This document shows positions 24,545 to 34,006 of a DNA stretch of 64,000 bases, piece after piece (position 1 is the first letter of the stretch; every line of letters begins with the position of its first letter). Under the pieces are notes generated by a model. That model searched no databases. It was not told the origin of the DNA and saw nothing but the letters and a program-made list of their open reading frames with translations. The DNA lies in the NCBI RefSeq assembly GCF_900313035.1, contig NZ_OMPS01000009.1:103-64102 (forward strand), read 5' to 3'. Source of the DNA: Ruegeria sp. EL01 (GTDB lineage Bacteria > Pseudomonadota > Alphaproteobacteria > Rhodobacterales > Rhodobacteraceae). A program made the translations under genes and the position numbers.

Positions 24545-25474
24545 ATGTCGATCATTTTGTCCATAAAGGATCTGCGTAAATCCTATGCCGACGGTTTTGA
24601 GGCGCTGAAAGGTATTTCATTAGATATCAAGCAGGGTGAGATTCTTGCACTTTTGGGACCTAATGGCGCGGGAAAAACCACTCTGATTTCGACGGTCTGC
24701 GGGATCACCACACCAACATCAGGGTCCGTCATGGTCGGCGGTCACGACATCCAAACTGAGTTTCGCGCTGCCCGGAAAATGATTGGTCTGGTGCCACAGG
24801 AAATCGCGTTGGAGCCTTTTGAAACGGTCTGGAACACGGTTCGGTTTTCGCGCGGTTTGTTCGGATATGGCAGTGACAATGCGCGGATCGAAGAGATCCT
24901 GCGCAAGCTTTCCCTGTGGGACAAGCGTAAGAATTCTATCAAGGAATTGTCCGGGGGTATGAAACGCCGGGTGCTGATCGCCAAGGCGCTGGCGCATGAG
25001 CCGCGTGTCCTGTTTCTGGACGAACCTACCGCCGGGGTGGACGTCGAGCTGCGCAAGGACATGTGGGAGATCGTAGCCGAGTTGAAACAGGCTGGGGTCA
25101 CCATCATTCTCACGACGCATTACATTGAAGAGGCCGAAGCCATCGCTGATCGTGTCGGTGTCATCGACAAGGGTGAGCTGCTGCTGGTTCAGGACAAGGG
25201 CACTCTGATGGCGCAGATGGGTAAGAAACAGATCGAGGTCATGTTGACCGAACCGATCACAGATATCCCCGGCAGTCTGTCGGCGCATAATCTGACATTG
25301 AACGGCAATGGGCGGACACTGGTCTATACCTATGACACCAATGCAGATCGTACCGGAATAACAACATTGCTAAACGATGTGGCGCAGGCCGGACTTGTGC
25401 TGAGCGACGTGCAAACACGTCAATCAAGTCTGGAAGAGATATTTGTTAACCTTGTATCGGGAGAGGCCGTATGA
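24545..25474 (+). CDS. ABC transporter ATP-binding protein (ABC-2 exporter)
   Basis: 309-residue nucleotide-binding subunit of a two-gene exporter like E. coli YadG. Walker [12 protein letters not shown] near residue 38, Q-loop [14 protein letters not shown], signature [15 protein letters not shown], Walker [14 protein letters not shown] and switch His TTHYIEEAE. The C-terminal 90 residues (regulatory domain) end in [11 protein letters not shown]. The ATG at 24545 follows GGGAGC; the frame opens 27 bases earlier. It overlaps the permease gene by 4 bases (ATGA). Substrate unknown; such pairs export drugs or polysaccharide precursors. Confidence 0.9.
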   Translation: MSIILSIKDLRKSYADGFEALKGISLDIKQGEILALLGPNGAGKTTLISTVCGITTPTSGSVMVGGHDIQTEFRAARKMIGLVPQEIALEPFETVWNTVRFSRGLFGYGSDNARIEEILRKLSLWDKRKNSIKELSGGMKRRVLIAKALAHEPRVLFLDEPTAGVDVELRKDMWEIVAELKQAGVTIILTTHYIEEAEAIADRVGVIDKGELLLVQDKGTLMAQMGKKQIEVMLTEPITDIPGSLSAHNLTLNGNGRTLVYTYDTNADRTGITTLLNDVAQAGLVLSDVQTRQSSLEEIFVNLVSGEAV

Positions 25475-26232
25475 ACTGGTCCGCAATTGCCGCGATCTAT
25501 CGGTTCGAAATGGCCCGGTTTTTTCGTACTCTGGCACAGAGCTTTCTGTCACCGGTTCTGTCGACCTCGCTTTATTTTGTGGTCTTTGGCACAGCCATTG
25601 GCAGCCGTATTCAAGAGGTGGAAGGCGTATCTTACGGGGCCTTCATTGTCCCAGGGCTGATCATGCTGTCGGTTGTTATGTTGGCAATCACAAACGCCTC
25701 ATTTGGAATCTATTTTCCCAAGTTTCTGGGAACGATTTATGAATTGCTGTCCGCACCAGTGAATTTCATCGAGATCGTGATCGGCTATGTCGGGGCTGCG
25801 GCCACGAAATCGCTGTTTGTCGGATTGGTGATTCTGGTGACCGCCAACTTCTTCGTGGACATACGTATCGAACACCCCTTGGCCATGGTGGCATTCTTGA
25901 TCCTGACCTGCCTCAGTTTTTCTCTGCTTGGGTTTATCATCGGCATCTGGGCCAGCAATTTCGAACAGATTTCACTGGTGCCGCAGCTTGTTGTGACGCC
26001 GCTGATATTTCTGGGTGGGACGTTCTACTCGATCTCGATGCTGCCGCCGCTGTGGCAGACAATCACTTTGTTCAACCCGGTGGTGTATCTGATTTCGGGC
26101 TTCCGCTGGTCCTTCTATGGGCTCGCGGATGTGCCGATCACATTCAGCCTTTTGGCCATTCTGGCCTTCACCGGCATTTGTCTGGGCATCGTCGGTTGGA
26201 TCTTCAAAACAGGCTGGCGCATCCGAAGTTAA
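25471..26232 (+). CDS. ABC-2 type transporter permease
   Basis: 253-residue inner-membrane protein with six predicted membrane segments, the ABC-2 fold of YadH/NodJ. The N-terminal [23 protein letters not shown] is the usual cytoplasmic coupling helix and first segment; the C-terminal [22 protein letters not shown] is the conserved ABC-2 motif. Start overlaps the ATPase stop (ATGA). It pairs with the ATPase as a 2+2 exporter. Length is typical. Confidence 0.9.
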   Translation: MNWSAIAAIYRFEMARFFRTLAQSFLSPVLSTSLYFVVFGTAIGSRIQEVEGVSYGAFIVPGLIMLSVVMLAITNASFGIYFPKFLGTIYELLSAPVNFIEIVIGYVGAAATKSLFVGLVILVTANFFVDIRIEHPLAMVAFLILTCLSFSLLGFIIGIWASNFEQISLVPQLVVTPLIFLGGTFYSISMLPPLWQTITLFNPVVYLISGFRWSFYGLADVPITFSLLAILAFTGICLGIVGWIFKTGWRIRS

Positions 26233-26346
26233 CGCACCTATGTGCGTTGCATTTTTGCCCTCCGCTTTCAGGAAATTGGTTCACGTCGCGTTTTACGCCC
26301 AGCGAGTCCCTTGTTTACATGTTGACCGCACTCTACATCGGCACCC

Positions 26347-27144
26347 ATGAAGTTCAGCCTGCCGTTTGTAAAAAAGCAGCCCAGTGTGGCCATCATCCGT
26401 CTGTCTGGTGCCATAGGTATGGCCGGGCGCGGGTCGTTGAACGACACCTCTTTGGCCCCCGTTATCGAAAGAGCATTTCGCAAGGGCAAGCCGGTTGCGG
26501 TCGCGCTTGAGATCAATTCTCCTGGTGGTTCTCCGGTCCAAAGCTCATTGATAGGGGCGCGAATTCGACGGTTGTCGCAAGAACTTGAGATACCGGTCAT
26601 TGCGTTTGTCGAGGATGTGGCAGCCTCGGGCGGTTATTGGTTGGCTGCGGCGGCGGATGAGATCTGGGCTGATGACAGCTCGGTTTTGGGCTCGATCGGG
26701 GTAATCTCATCTGGGTTCGGCGCCCATGTCTTTTTGGCACGCCAAGGTTTTGAGCGTCGCGTGCACACTGCGGGCCAGTCCAAGTCGATGTTGGATCCTT
26801 TTGCGCCGGAAAAGAAAGAGGATGTCGCACGGCTTGAACGTTTGTTGCACGACATCCACGAAAACTTCATTTCACATGTCAAAGCCCGGCGCGGGGACAA
26901 GCTGGACCAAAGCGCTGATCTGTTTACCGGAGAGGTCTGGTTGGCCCGCCGCGCTCAGGAGCTGGGTTTGATTGATGGTATTGCCCATCTCAAACCGAAA
27001 CTGCAGGAACGGTTTGGCGAAAAGGTGAAGTTCCGGCGCTATGGTGTAAAAAAACCGATCTGGTCGCGGTTCGGTGCGGCGCTGGCACAGGATGCCGTCG
27101 CCGGACTAGAGGAGCGCGCGGCCTACGCACGTTTCGGCTTGTGA
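26347..27144 (+). CDS. S49-family peptidase (SppA/SohB-like)
   Basis: 265-residue serine peptidase that cleaves membrane-bound signal peptides or other membrane peptides with a Ser-Lys dyad. Ser lies in VEDVAASGGYWLAAAADEI (about residue 97) and the base Lys in AGQSKSMLDPFAPEKKED (about 148). INSPGGSPVQSSLI is the other family motif. There is no N-terminal membrane anchor, so it is the short form with a single domain. The next gene starts at once after the stop with a GTG. Substrate unknown. Confidence 0.9.
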   Translation: MKFSLPFVKKQPSVAIIRLSGAIGMAGRGSLNDTSLAPVIERAFRKGKPVAVALEINSPGGSPVQSSLIGARIRRLSQELEIPVIAFVEDVAASGGYWLAAAADEIWADDSSVLGSIGVISSGFGAHVFLARQGFERRVHTAGQSKSMLDPFAPEKKEDVARLERLLHDIHENFISHVKARRGDKLDQSADLFTGEVWLARRAQELGLIDGIAHLKPKLQERFGEKVKFRRYGVKKPIWSRFGAALAQDAVAGLEERAAYARFGL

Positions 27145-27145
27145 C

Positions 27146-27316
27146 GTGATCGTCAAGATTGTCACTCTGTTCCTGATCGCCATGGGCGTATTGGCGATGT
27201 TCGGGAAGCTGCGCTTTCCCGGTCAGCAGCGTTTGAAGTCGGCCAAATGCCCGCGCTGCGGACGTTTCAGAATTGGAAAAGGCCCCTGCGCCTGCGAAAA
27301 AGGAGGCCGGGCATGA
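27146..27316 (+). CDS. 56-residue membrane zinc-ribbon protein
   Basis: Short gene too small for routine thresholds. GTG at 27146 lies one base after the S49 peptidase stop; its TGA overlaps the next ATG (ATGA). The product has one membrane segment (IVKIVTLFLIAMGVLAMFG, residues 2-20), then a basic stretch, then CPRCGRFRIGKGPCAC, four cysteines able to bind zinc. The tight spacing on both sides argues that it is a real, co-translated gene. Function unknown; probably inner-membrane with the ribbon in the cytoplasm, perhaps related to the peptidase or the exchanger. Confidence 0.75.
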   Translation: MIVKIVTLFLIAMGVLAMFGKLRFPGQQRLKSAKCPRCGRFRIGKGPCACEKGGRA

Positions 27317-28275
27317 CGCCGTGGCTGCTATCTGGCCTTGGATTGGTGATCCTTCTGCTGGCCGGTGATGCGCTGGTGCGCGGTGCCGTGAACCTTAGCC
27401 TGCGGTTGGGCGTGCCCGCGTTGATCGTCAGCCTGACTATTGTGGCTTTTGGCACATCTGCGCCAGAGCTGTTGATCGCAATCAGCGCCTTGAAGGAAAA
27501 CGCGCCCGGGATTGCGCTCGGGAACGTTGTTGGGTCGAACACGGCCAATATCCTTCTGGTTCTGGGGGTGCCGGCCCTACTGGCAACCTTGCACACCAGC
27601 GAATGCGACAGCCGCAAAAACTACGTCTTTATGCTGCTGGCGACAGTTTTGTTCATTGGGCTGGCTTTTTGCGGTGTGTTTAACCTGATCAGCGGGGCCA
27701 TTTTGCTGAGTGCGCTGGCTTTGGTGCTGTGGAACGCGTTTCGCGAGGCGAACGCCCATCGCAAAGCAATTGGTGAAGCCTGCGCAGAAGAGGAAGAGCT
27801 GGAGGGTCTGGAAGAGGCCGATCCAGATATGCCCTACTGGAAAGTGTCGATTTATCTGATCCTTGGTTTGATCGGCCTGCCGATGGGCGCGCATCTGCTG
27901 GTGGACAACGCCACCATCATTGCACGGCAATACGGCATCAGCGAGACAGTGATCGGTCTGACGCTAATCGCTGTGGGGACGTCGCTGCCGGAATTGGCAA
28001 CCACGGTTATGGCGGCATTGCGTCGTCAGGCTGACGTTGCTCTGGGCAATGTCATTGGATCCAACATGTTCAACCTGTTGGCCATTGTTGGTATTGCTAC
28101 CTGGTTCGGCAAGATCCCGGTGGAACCCGAATTCTTGCGGTATGATCTGTGGGTCATGTTGGCCGCATCCTTGTTGCTGATCCCGTTTGTTTTCTTCAAG
28201 AAAGACATCTCACGTAACTGGGGTGTGGCATTGACTTTCCTTTATGTGATGTATGTCACCACATTGCTGCTGTGA
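27313..28275 (+). CDS. Calcium/sodium antiporter (CaCA family)
   Basis: 320-residue inner-membrane exchanger with two inverted Na_Ca_ex halves. Alpha-repeat motifs GTSAPELLIAISALKENAPGIALGNVVGSN (half 1) and GTSLPELATTVMAALRRQADVALGNVIGSN (half 2) carry the ion-binding glutamates. A cytoplasmic acidic loop (EEEELEGLEEADPD) separates the halves. I start at the ATG at 27313, overlapping the zinc-ribbon gene by 4 bases; the open frame from 27247 is in that gene. Related to E. coli YrbG. Confidence 0.9.
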   Translation: MTPWLLSGLGLVILLLAGDALVRGAVNLSLRLGVPALIVSLTIVAFGTSAPELLIAISALKENAPGIALGNVVGSNTANILLVLGVPALLATLHTSECDSRKNYVFMLLATVLFIGLAFCGVFNLISGAILLSALALVLWNAFREANAHRKAIGEACAEEEELEGLEEADPDMPYWKVSIYLILGLIGLPMGAHLLVDNATIIARQYGISETVIGLTLIAVGTSLPELATTVMAALRRQADVALGNVIGSNMFNLLAIVGIATWFGKIPVEPEFLRYDLWVMLAASLLLIPFVFFKKDISRNWGVALTFLYVMYVTTLLL

Positions 28276-28296
28276 TCTGACGGAAAGAGGTGATCC

Positions 28297-29076
28297 ATGA
28301 CCCGAGCTTTAGTGACCGGAGCCGGAATTCGTCTGGGTCGGGCGATGGCGCTGTATCTGGCGGGCCGTGGTTATGACGTTGCGGTGCATTATGCGACGTC
28401 GCAACAACCAGCGCAGGAAACCGTAGCCGACGTTCAGGCCTTGGGCCGTCTGTCGGTTGCGCTGCAGGCTAATCTGTTGAATGAGGCCGAGGTTGTATCG
28501 TTGTTGCCCCGGGCCGCTGAGGCGTTGGGCGGACCGATTACCTGTTTGGTGAACAACGCCTCGATCTTCGAACACGATAATATTCACTCGGCAACCCGCC
28601 AAAGCTGGGATCGTCATCTCGACAGCAACTTGCGGGCTCCGTTTGTATTGACCCAAGCAATGGCCGAACAGGGGCTGAAGCCCGCGACCGATGCAAATGG
28701 TGAACCTGTTGCGACGGGCGTGATCGTCAACATGGTCGACATGCGTGTCCAGAAACTGACGCCCGAGTTTATGTCATACACAATCGCCAAGATGGGACTG
28801 TGGGCGCTGACCCGCACCGCTGCGCAGGCCTTGACCCCGGCGATCCGGGTGAATGCGATTGGGCCGGGGCCGACAATGAAGGGTCACCGGCAAAGCGACG
28901 AGCACTTTCAGGCACAACGATCCAATACGATTCTGAAGCGTGGCGCGAACCCTTCAGATATCACCGCTGCGCTGGGGTATTTTCTGGACGCCCATGCTGT
29001 GACCGGGCAGTTGTTATGCGTTGATGGTGGTCAGCATCTGGGATGGCGAACGCCGGATGTTCTGGGCATAGAATAG
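28297..29076 (+). CDS. Short-chain dehydrogenase, pteridine-reductase-like
   Basis: 259-residue NAD(P)H-dependent oxidoreductase of the classical SDR family. Cofactor motif TGAGIRLGRAMA (in place of TGxxxGxG, as in pteridine reductases), LVNNAS at about 86, and the catalytic Tyr-x-x-x-Lys in MSYTIAKMG at about 160; C-terminal VTGQLLCVDGGQHL. AAGAGGTG precedes the ATG. The substrate may be a pterin or folate (FolM-like), which fits the moaD/moaE pterin-cofactor genes only loosely because they are 4 kb away. Confidence 0.85.
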   Translation: MTRALVTGAGIRLGRAMALYLAGRGYDVAVHYATSQQPAQETVADVQALGRLSVALQANLLNEAEVVSLLPRAAEALGGPITCLVNNASIFEHDNIHSATRQSWDRHLDSNLRAPFVLTQAMAEQGLKPATDANGEPVATGVIVNMVDMRVQKLTPEFMSYTIAKMGLWALTRTAAQALTPAIRVNAIGPGPTMKGHRQSDEHFQAQRSNTILKRGANPSDITAALGYFLDAHAVTGQLLCVDGGQHLGWRTPDVLGIE

Positions 29077-29366
29077 ATAAATTTGCTGCAAGTTTTGCAC
29101 TGCTCGCGTTTCTGTTACACAGGCGTTACAAAAATGTCTTTTTTTTCATATACTTGTCAAGTTATCAAAATAATACTGTTTAGAAACAATGGCTTGAAAA
29201 AGTGCCTAATTTTTGTGCAACGCAGGGAAATGGCAGGGAAACAAGGAAAAATCACTGTGGGCCAAAACTTATCTGCACAGTTATCCACAGAAACCGTGGA
29301 TTTGTTTTCTCTTGATCTGGGGCGCTCAAGATTGCAGCCAAGGACAGAGAATCATATTTCAGGGCT
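29077..29366. other. AT-rich intergenic region with a DnaA-box sequence
   Basis: 290 bp between the SDR gene and uvrC, distinctly AT-rich at 29085-29220. TTATCCACA at 29281-29289 is a perfect DnaA-box consensus; TTATCTGCA at 29269 and TTATCAAAA near 29162 are two-mismatch matches. The 95-codon frame that crosses the region lacks a family and a ribosome-binding site. It should hold the uvrC promoter. Confidence 0.5.
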
Positions 29367-31241
29367 ATGAACTCTCACAACGATATGAACTCGGACACTC
29401 AGACCACCGGATATGCCTGCATCCAGCGTTATGTGAAGACGCTGGACAGTTCTCCGGGTGTGTATCGCATGCTGGATAGTGACAGCCGGGTTTTATACGT
29501 GGGCAAGGCGCGGAACCTCAAGGCGCGGGTTTCGAACTATACGCGACCCGGCCATTCGGGGCGGATCGAAAGGATGATCGCCGCGACAGCCTCGATGATG
29601 TTCCTGACCACAAGGACCGAGACCGAGGCGCTGCTGCTTGAACAGAACCTGATCAAGCAGCTCAAACCCAAATACAACGTGCTTCTGCGCGACGATAAGA
29701 GTTTTCCGAACATTCTGGTCGCCAAGGATCACGCTTTTCCGCAGATCAAAAAACATCGCGGGGCGAAGAAAGAAAAAGGGGCTTATTTTGGTCCTTTCGC
29801 CAGCGCTGGTGCGGTGAACAGGACGTTGAATCAATTGCAAAAGGCATTCTTGCTGCGCAACTGCTCGGATTCCATGTTTGATGGCCGGACGAGGCCTTGT
29901 CTGCTCTATCAAATCAAGCGGTGTTCCGGGCCATGCGTTGGTTTGATCTCTGAGACCGAGTATCGCGAAAGCGTCAATGACGCCGAACGCTTCTTGTCCG
30001 GCCGGTCCACCAAGGTACAGGAGGAACTGGCCGAGCAGATGATGGCAGCGTCCAAGGCGATGGAATTCGAACGCGCCGCCGGTTTGCGCGACCGGATCCG
30101 GGCACTGACACAGGTGCAAACCTCGCAGGGCATTAATCCACGCGGCGTGACCGAGGCGGATGTGATCAGCCTTTATATGGACAGCGGTCAGGCCTGTGTT
30201 CAGGTGTTCTTCATTCGCGCCAACCAAAACTGGGGCAACCGCGACTTCTATCCACGTGTGGGGCCGGATGTTTCTGCGGCTGAGGCGATGGAGGCATTTT
30301 TGGGCCAGTTCTACGACAACAAGGAACCGCCCCAGCAGCTGATCCTGTCTGACGCCATCGAAAACGCAGATTTGATGCAACAGGCGCTGACCGAGAAAGC
30401 CGGGCGCAAGGTCGAGATCCTCGTGCCCCAGCGCGGCGAAAAGCAGGAACTTGTGGCTGGTGCGCTACGTAACGCACGTGAATCACTGGCCCGCCGCATG
30501 TCAGAAAGCGCGACGCAGGCCAAGTTGCTGCGCGGCGTGGCTAAGGCGTTTGAGTTGGATAGCCCTCCGAACCGGATCGAAGTTTACGACAATTCGCATA
30601 TTCAAGGCACCAACGCGGTGGGCGGCATGATTGTGGCCGGTCCTGAAGGGTACATGAAAAACGCCTATCGCAAGTTCAACATCCGGGGCGACGACCTGAC
30701 CCCCGGTGACGATTTCGGGATGATGAAAGAGGTTCTCACCCGCCGCTTTACCCGCCTGCAAAAAGAAGACCCTGACCGTGACAAAGGGCTGTGGCCCGAT
30801 CTTCTGTTGATTGATGGCGGTGCCGGGCAGGTGAGCGCTGTGCATGAGATCATGGCACAACATGGGGTCGAAGATATCCCGATGGTCGGCGTCGCCAAAG
30901 GGGTCGACCGCGATCACGGCAAGGAAGAATTCCATCGCACCGGTCAGCGCCCCTTTGCCCTGAAGCGCAACGACCCGGTACTGTATTTCATTCAGCGCCT
31001 AAGGGACGAAGCCCACCGGTTTGCCATCGGTACGCATCGTGCGAAACGTGCCAAGGCGGTGGGGGCAACGCCGCTGGATGAAATCCCGGGCGTGGGTGCT
31101 GCCCGCAAGCGCGCCCTGCTGGCGCATTTCGGCAGTGCCAAAGCGGTTGGCCGGGCCAATCTGGCGGATCTGAAGGCGGTCGATGGCATCTCGGCTGGTC
31201 TGGCGCAGAAGGTGTATGACTTTTTCCACGACAAGGGCTAG
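29367..31241 (+). CDS. uvrC: Excinuclease ABC subunit C
   Basis: Makes both incisions in nucleotide excision repair after UvrAB marks damage. 624 residues: GIY-YIG nuclease domain about 30-105 ([25 protein letters not shown]), cysteine cluster CSDSMF...[15 protein letters not shown] about 165-190, UvrB-binding motif about 210-245 ([14 protein letters not shown]), UvrC RNase-H-like nuclease domain about 390-540 ([11 protein letters not shown]), and two C-terminal helix-hairpin-helix motifs. Length normal. Convergent with the EamA gene, overlapping by 4 bases at the 3' ends. Confidence 0.95.
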   Translation: MNSHNDMNSDTQTTGYACIQRYVKTLDSSPGVYRMLDSDSRVLYVGKARNLKARVSNYTRPGHSGRIERMIAATASMMFLTTRTETEALLLEQNLIKQLKPKYNVLLRDDKSFPNILVAKDHAFPQIKKHRGAKKEKGAYFGPFASAGAVNRTLNQLQKAFLLRNCSDSMFDGRTRPCLLYQIKRCSGPCVGLISETEYRESVNDAERFLSGRSTKVQEELAEQMMAASKAMEFERAAGLRDRIRALTQVQTSQGINPRGVTEADVISLYMDSGQACVQVFFIRANQNWGNRDFYPRVGPDVSAAEAMEAFLGQFYDNKEPPQQLILSDAIENADLMQQALTEKAGRKVEILVPQRGEKQELVAGALRNARESLARRMSESATQAKLLRGVAKAFELDSPPNRIEVYDNSHIQGTNAVGGMIVAGPEGYMKNAYRKFNIRGDDLTPGDDFGMMKEVLTRRFTRLQKEDPDRDKGLWPDLLLIDGGAGQVSAVHEIMAQHGVEDIPMVGVAKGVDRDHGKEEFHRTGQRPFALKRNDPVLYFIQRLRDEAHRFAIGTHRAKRAKAVGATPLDEIPGVGAARKRALLAHFGSAKAVGRANLADLKAVDGISAGLAQKVYDFFHDKG

Positions 31242-32122
31242 ACCCGCCGCCCTCGCCAAAGAATGTACAGGCCCGAGGCGACAATCAGCGCACTGCCGAT
31301 CCACATAGTCCTGTCCAAATGCTCTCCGAACAGGAAGACACCCAGACCGATTCCAAACAACAGACGGGAATAGCGGAACGGTGTCACGGCGGAAACTTCA
31401 CCTGTGCGCATGGCTTTCATCAGTGACGCATAGGCCATCGTGCCCAGCACCGCCGCGCCTGCCAGGTGCAGACTAGTGTGGAGGGACAGGGGGGCTATTG
31501 GGGCACCCTCCCAGAACCGATAGGCAAACCCAGCGACGATGACGCAGAGGAAGCCATAGAACCCAAGAACTTCGGTTCCCAAACTTGCGGGCGCGGCGCG
31601 ACTGGCCAAGTCGCGTCCGGCAAAGCCCAACATTCCCAGCACCGCCAGCACCGACAACATGGAAAAGCTGTCTCCGGTGGGTTGAATGATAATCACGACG
31701 CCGATCATTCCCACAAAGATCGCACTCCATCGTCGCCAGCCGACGGTTTCGCCGAAGAACAGCGCGGCACAGGCAACCACGACCAGTGGTGTGGCCTGCA
31801 GGATGACCGTCGCAGAAGACAGCGGTGTCAACGCGATGGCCAGCACGTAGAACAATCGTCCGAAGATTTCGAAGAACACACGTATTTTCATCGGGGCTGA
31901 CAACACATCGGGTTGCAGCAACCGTGTGCCGCGCAGCCCGGCAACGCAGGCGAAGATGGCAGTTCCGCCAGCGCCGAATAGAACCAAGACCTGCCAGATC
32001 GGCAGGGCGGCGGATGCGGATTTTAACATAGCGTCCTCAAGTGCGAACCCGGCCATGGCAGCGATCATCCAGGCGCTTCCAATCAAATTTGAACGGGGAT
32101 CGGTTTGAATATGTGTCGTCAT
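31238..32122 (-). CDS. EamA-family (DMT) transporter
   Basis: 294-residue inner-membrane protein with ten predicted membrane segments in two EamA halves (first [21 protein letters not shown], second about 150-285). DMT members move metabolites or amino acids outward; the substrate cannot be told from sequence. Length and topology typical. 3' end overlaps the uvrC 3' end by 4 bases. Confidence 0.85.
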   Translation of the reverse strand: MTTHIQTDPRSNLIGSAWMIAAMAGFALEDAMLKSASAALPIWQVLVLFGAGGTAIFACVAGLRGTRLLQPDVLSAPMKIRVFFEIFGRLFYVLAIALTPLSSATVILQATPLVVVACAALFFGETVGWRRWSAIFVGMIGVVIIIQPTGDSFSMLSVLAVLGMLGFAGRDLASRAAPASLGTEVLGFYGFLCVIVAGFAYRFWEGAPIAPLSLHTSLHLAGAAVLGTMAYASLMKAMRTGEVSAVTPFRYSRLLFGIGLGVFLFGEHLDRTMWIGSALIVASGLYILWRGRRV

Positions 32123-32313
32123 CTTTATCGCACGCGCCCCTTGGCTGGTCCGTCCGGCAATCTGACCGCAAACCCGCCCCGCGCCAAGTTGTATCCTGAT
32201 GCGAGGTCCTGATTGCGACGGTTTGACCCGAAACCCTTCAAGCGACTGTGATTGGCGCAGTTTTTTGCCGTCCCGCCTTTTCTGTCCGGAACCGCCGATG
32301 TACTGTCCAATTC

Positions 32314-32982
32314 ATGAAATGGAACTTGCCGAACACCCTGACCATTCTCCGCCTGCTGGCTGCGCCCGGTCTGGCCATTATGTTTCTGTATTTCACCCGA
32401 CCCTATGCGGATTGGTTTGCGCTGATTCTGTTTTTGTCAGCGGCAATCACTGACTGGTTCGATGGCTATCTGGCCCGTGCCTGGAAGCAGGAAACCAGGA
32501 TAGGGGCCATGCTGGATCCGATTGCCGATAAGGCGATGGTGGTGATCGCTTTGATGATATTGGTGGGGTATTCGACCGAACACTGGACGCCGTGGCTGGT
32601 GTTGCCAGCCACCGTAATCCTGTTTCGCGAGGTATTTGTCTCGGGTCTGCGCGAATATCTTGGGGATGTGGCCGGAACGCTGAAGGTCACCAAGCTGGCC
32701 AAGTGGAAGACTACCGCGCAGATGATCGCCATTGCTGTGCTGTTTTCTCAGGGCATTTTTGAGCACTACTTCGTGATGGGCACCTTCGGCATGGACCCTG
32801 CTACGATCGACCAGGTTCTGACCGGACAGATCGAAGATCTGAATGGCGTGCGTTGGAACCTTGAAGCCATGTTCTGGTCGGGACGGATCGGGCTGTGGTT
32901 GCTTTGGCTTGCGGCGGCGCTGACATTGATCACCGGCTATGATTACCTACGTAAAGCCATGCCCCATCTGAAGGAGAGCTGA
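32314..32982 (+). CDS. pgsA: CDP-diacylglycerol-glycerol-3-phosphate 3-phosphatidyltransferase
   Basis: First committed step of phosphatidylglycerol synthesis at the inner membrane. 222 residues from MKWNLPNTLTILRLLAAPG, the usual PgsA start, at 32314; the frame opens 66 bases earlier. CDP-alcohol phosphotransferase signature DGYLARAWKQETRIGAMLDP followed by IADK (D-G-x2-A-R-x8-G-x3-D-x3-D). About five membrane segments. Runs into moaD after 3 bases, so pgsA-moaD-moaE form one operon. Confidence 0.95.
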   Translation: MKWNLPNTLTILRLLAAPGLAIMFLYFTRPYADWFALILFLSAAITDWFDGYLARAWKQETRIGAMLDPIADKAMVVIALMILVGYSTEHWTPWLVLPATVILFREVFVSGLREYLGDVAGTLKVTKLAKWKTTAQMIAIAVLFSQGIFEHYFVMGTFGMDPATIDQVLTGQIEDLNGVRWNLEAMFWSGRIGLWLLWLAAALTLITGYDYLRKAMPHLKES

Positions 32983-32985
32983 GCA

Positions 32986-33231
32986 ATGGACGTTCTGTAT
33001 TTCGCCTGGGTGCGCGAACGGATTGGTCTTCCCAAAGAGCGGGTCGAGACCAATGCAGCCACGGTTTCGGATCTGGTTGCCGAACTCAGCGCGAGGGAAG
33101 ACCGCTATGCTGCGGCGTTTGCCGATGTTTCGGCCTTGCGTGTTGCATTGGATCAGGAGCTTTCGGACTTTGATGCCTCATTGGCGGGTGTGCGTGAGGT
33201 GGCGTTCTTCCCCCCAATGACCGGCGGTTAA
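32986..33231 (+). CDS. moaD: Molybdopterin synthase sulfur carrier subunit
   Basis: 81-residue ubiquitin-like protein whose C-terminal Gly-Gly (FFPPMTGG) carries the thiocarboxylate used by MoaE to convert precursor Z (cPMP) to molybdopterin. N-terminal VLYFAWVRERIGLPKERV is the usual first hairpin. Starts 3 bases after pgsA and is followed by moaE after 4 bases. Confidence 0.95.
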   Translation: MDVLYFAWVRERIGLPKERVETNAATVSDLVAELSAREDRYAAAFADVSALRVALDQELSDFDASLAGVREVAFFPPMTGG

Positions 33232-33235
33232 AGCA

Positions 33236-33679
33236 ATGCGCATTGTCGTACAGGAAGACGCGTTTGATCTGGGTGCCGAGGCCAACGCCTTTGCGGCTAC
33301 AGACGCCACAAACGGGGCGATCGTGACCTTCACCGGCGTGGTACGTGATCTGGCCACGGGCAATCTGGATGTGATGGAGATCGAACACTATCCGGGCATG
33401 ACCGAGCGTGCGCTTACAAAAATCGCCGAAGAGGCCATGGCGCGCTGGTCTCTGGGCGATGTTCTTGTCATCCATCGGCACGGGCGCCTGGTGCCGGGCG
33501 ACCGGATCATGATGGTTGCCACTGCTGCACCACATCGCAAAGACGCATTCGAAGCAGCCGAGTTTCTGATGGACTACCTGAAGTCTCGTGCGCCGTTCTG
33601 GAAAAAAGAAATTACCGGGGCGGGGGCAGATTGGGTCACCGCCAAGGATGAGGATGAAGACGCGCTGACGCGCTGGTGA
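33236..33679 (+). CDS. moaE: Molybdopterin synthase catalytic subunit
   Basis: 147-residue partner of MoaD; together they make molybdopterin from cPMP. Motifs: GAIVTFTGVVRD, LDVMEIEHYPGMTERALTKI, VIHRHGRLVPGDRIMMVATAAPHRKDAFEA, and the catalytic Lys region LKSRAPFWKKE. Complete and of normal length. Last gene of the pgsA-moaD-moaE operon; converges on the coiled-coil gene. Confidence 0.95.
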   Translation: MRIVVQEDAFDLGAEANAFAATDATNGAIVTFTGVVRDLATGNLDVMEIEHYPGMTERALTKIAEEAMARWSLGDVLVIHRHGRLVPGDRIMMVATAAPHRKDAFEAAEFLMDYLKSRAPFWKKEITGAGADWVTAKDEDEDALTRW

Positions 33680-33684
33680 GCGGC

Positions 33685-34005
33685 TCAATCAGCGTTGTTG
33701 ATCCGTCCGCGCAATTCTTCTGCTTCTTGCCGGGCGGCACGCAGACCATCCATTGCAGCCGCAAGCTCGGCCTCGGTCTGGGTCAACTGATTGGTCAGCT
33801 CCGCCTCGCGCTGCTGAAGATAAGTAATCGCCTGATCGCGGGTTTCTTCGGCCTCGTGCAATTCCTGGCTCATGCGGTCGAGATCGGCAACGTCACTTTG
33901 GCGCACGCGCGACAGGCGATGGGCCAGCCAATTCGCGAACCAGCCCATGCAAAAGGCGGCGAACAGGATGATGGCGGTGGCGATGATGAATTCAAATCTG
34001 TTCAA
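33685..34005 (-). CDS. Membrane-anchored coiled-coil protein (TTG start)
   Basis: 106-residue protein: a single membrane segment near the N-terminus (FEFIIATAIILFAAFCMGWFANWL) followed by a long coiled coil (DLDRMSQELHEAEETRDQAITYLQQREAELTNQLTQTEAEL). An ATG 36 bases upstream overlaps the end of the OmpA-like gene, but the TTG at 34005 lies just after that stop with GAGGA in range, so I prefer it. It is translated directly after the BON/OmpA gene and is likely its partner in the envelope. Function unknown. Confidence 0.65.
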   Translation of the reverse strand: MNRFEFIIATAIILFAAFCMGWFANWLAHRLSRVRQSDVADLDRMSQELHEAEETRDQAITYLQQREAELTNQLTQTEAELAAAMDGLRAARQEAEELRGRINNAD

Positions 34006-34006
34006 G

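Noticed and set aside
29493-30380. Minus-strand frame of 295 codons inside uvrC
   Set aside because: Shadow of a strongly conserved gene; no family resemblance.
31466-31900. Plus-strand frame of 144 codons opposite the EamA gene
   Set aside because: Shadow frame; composition is not protein-like and the EamA gene explains the region.
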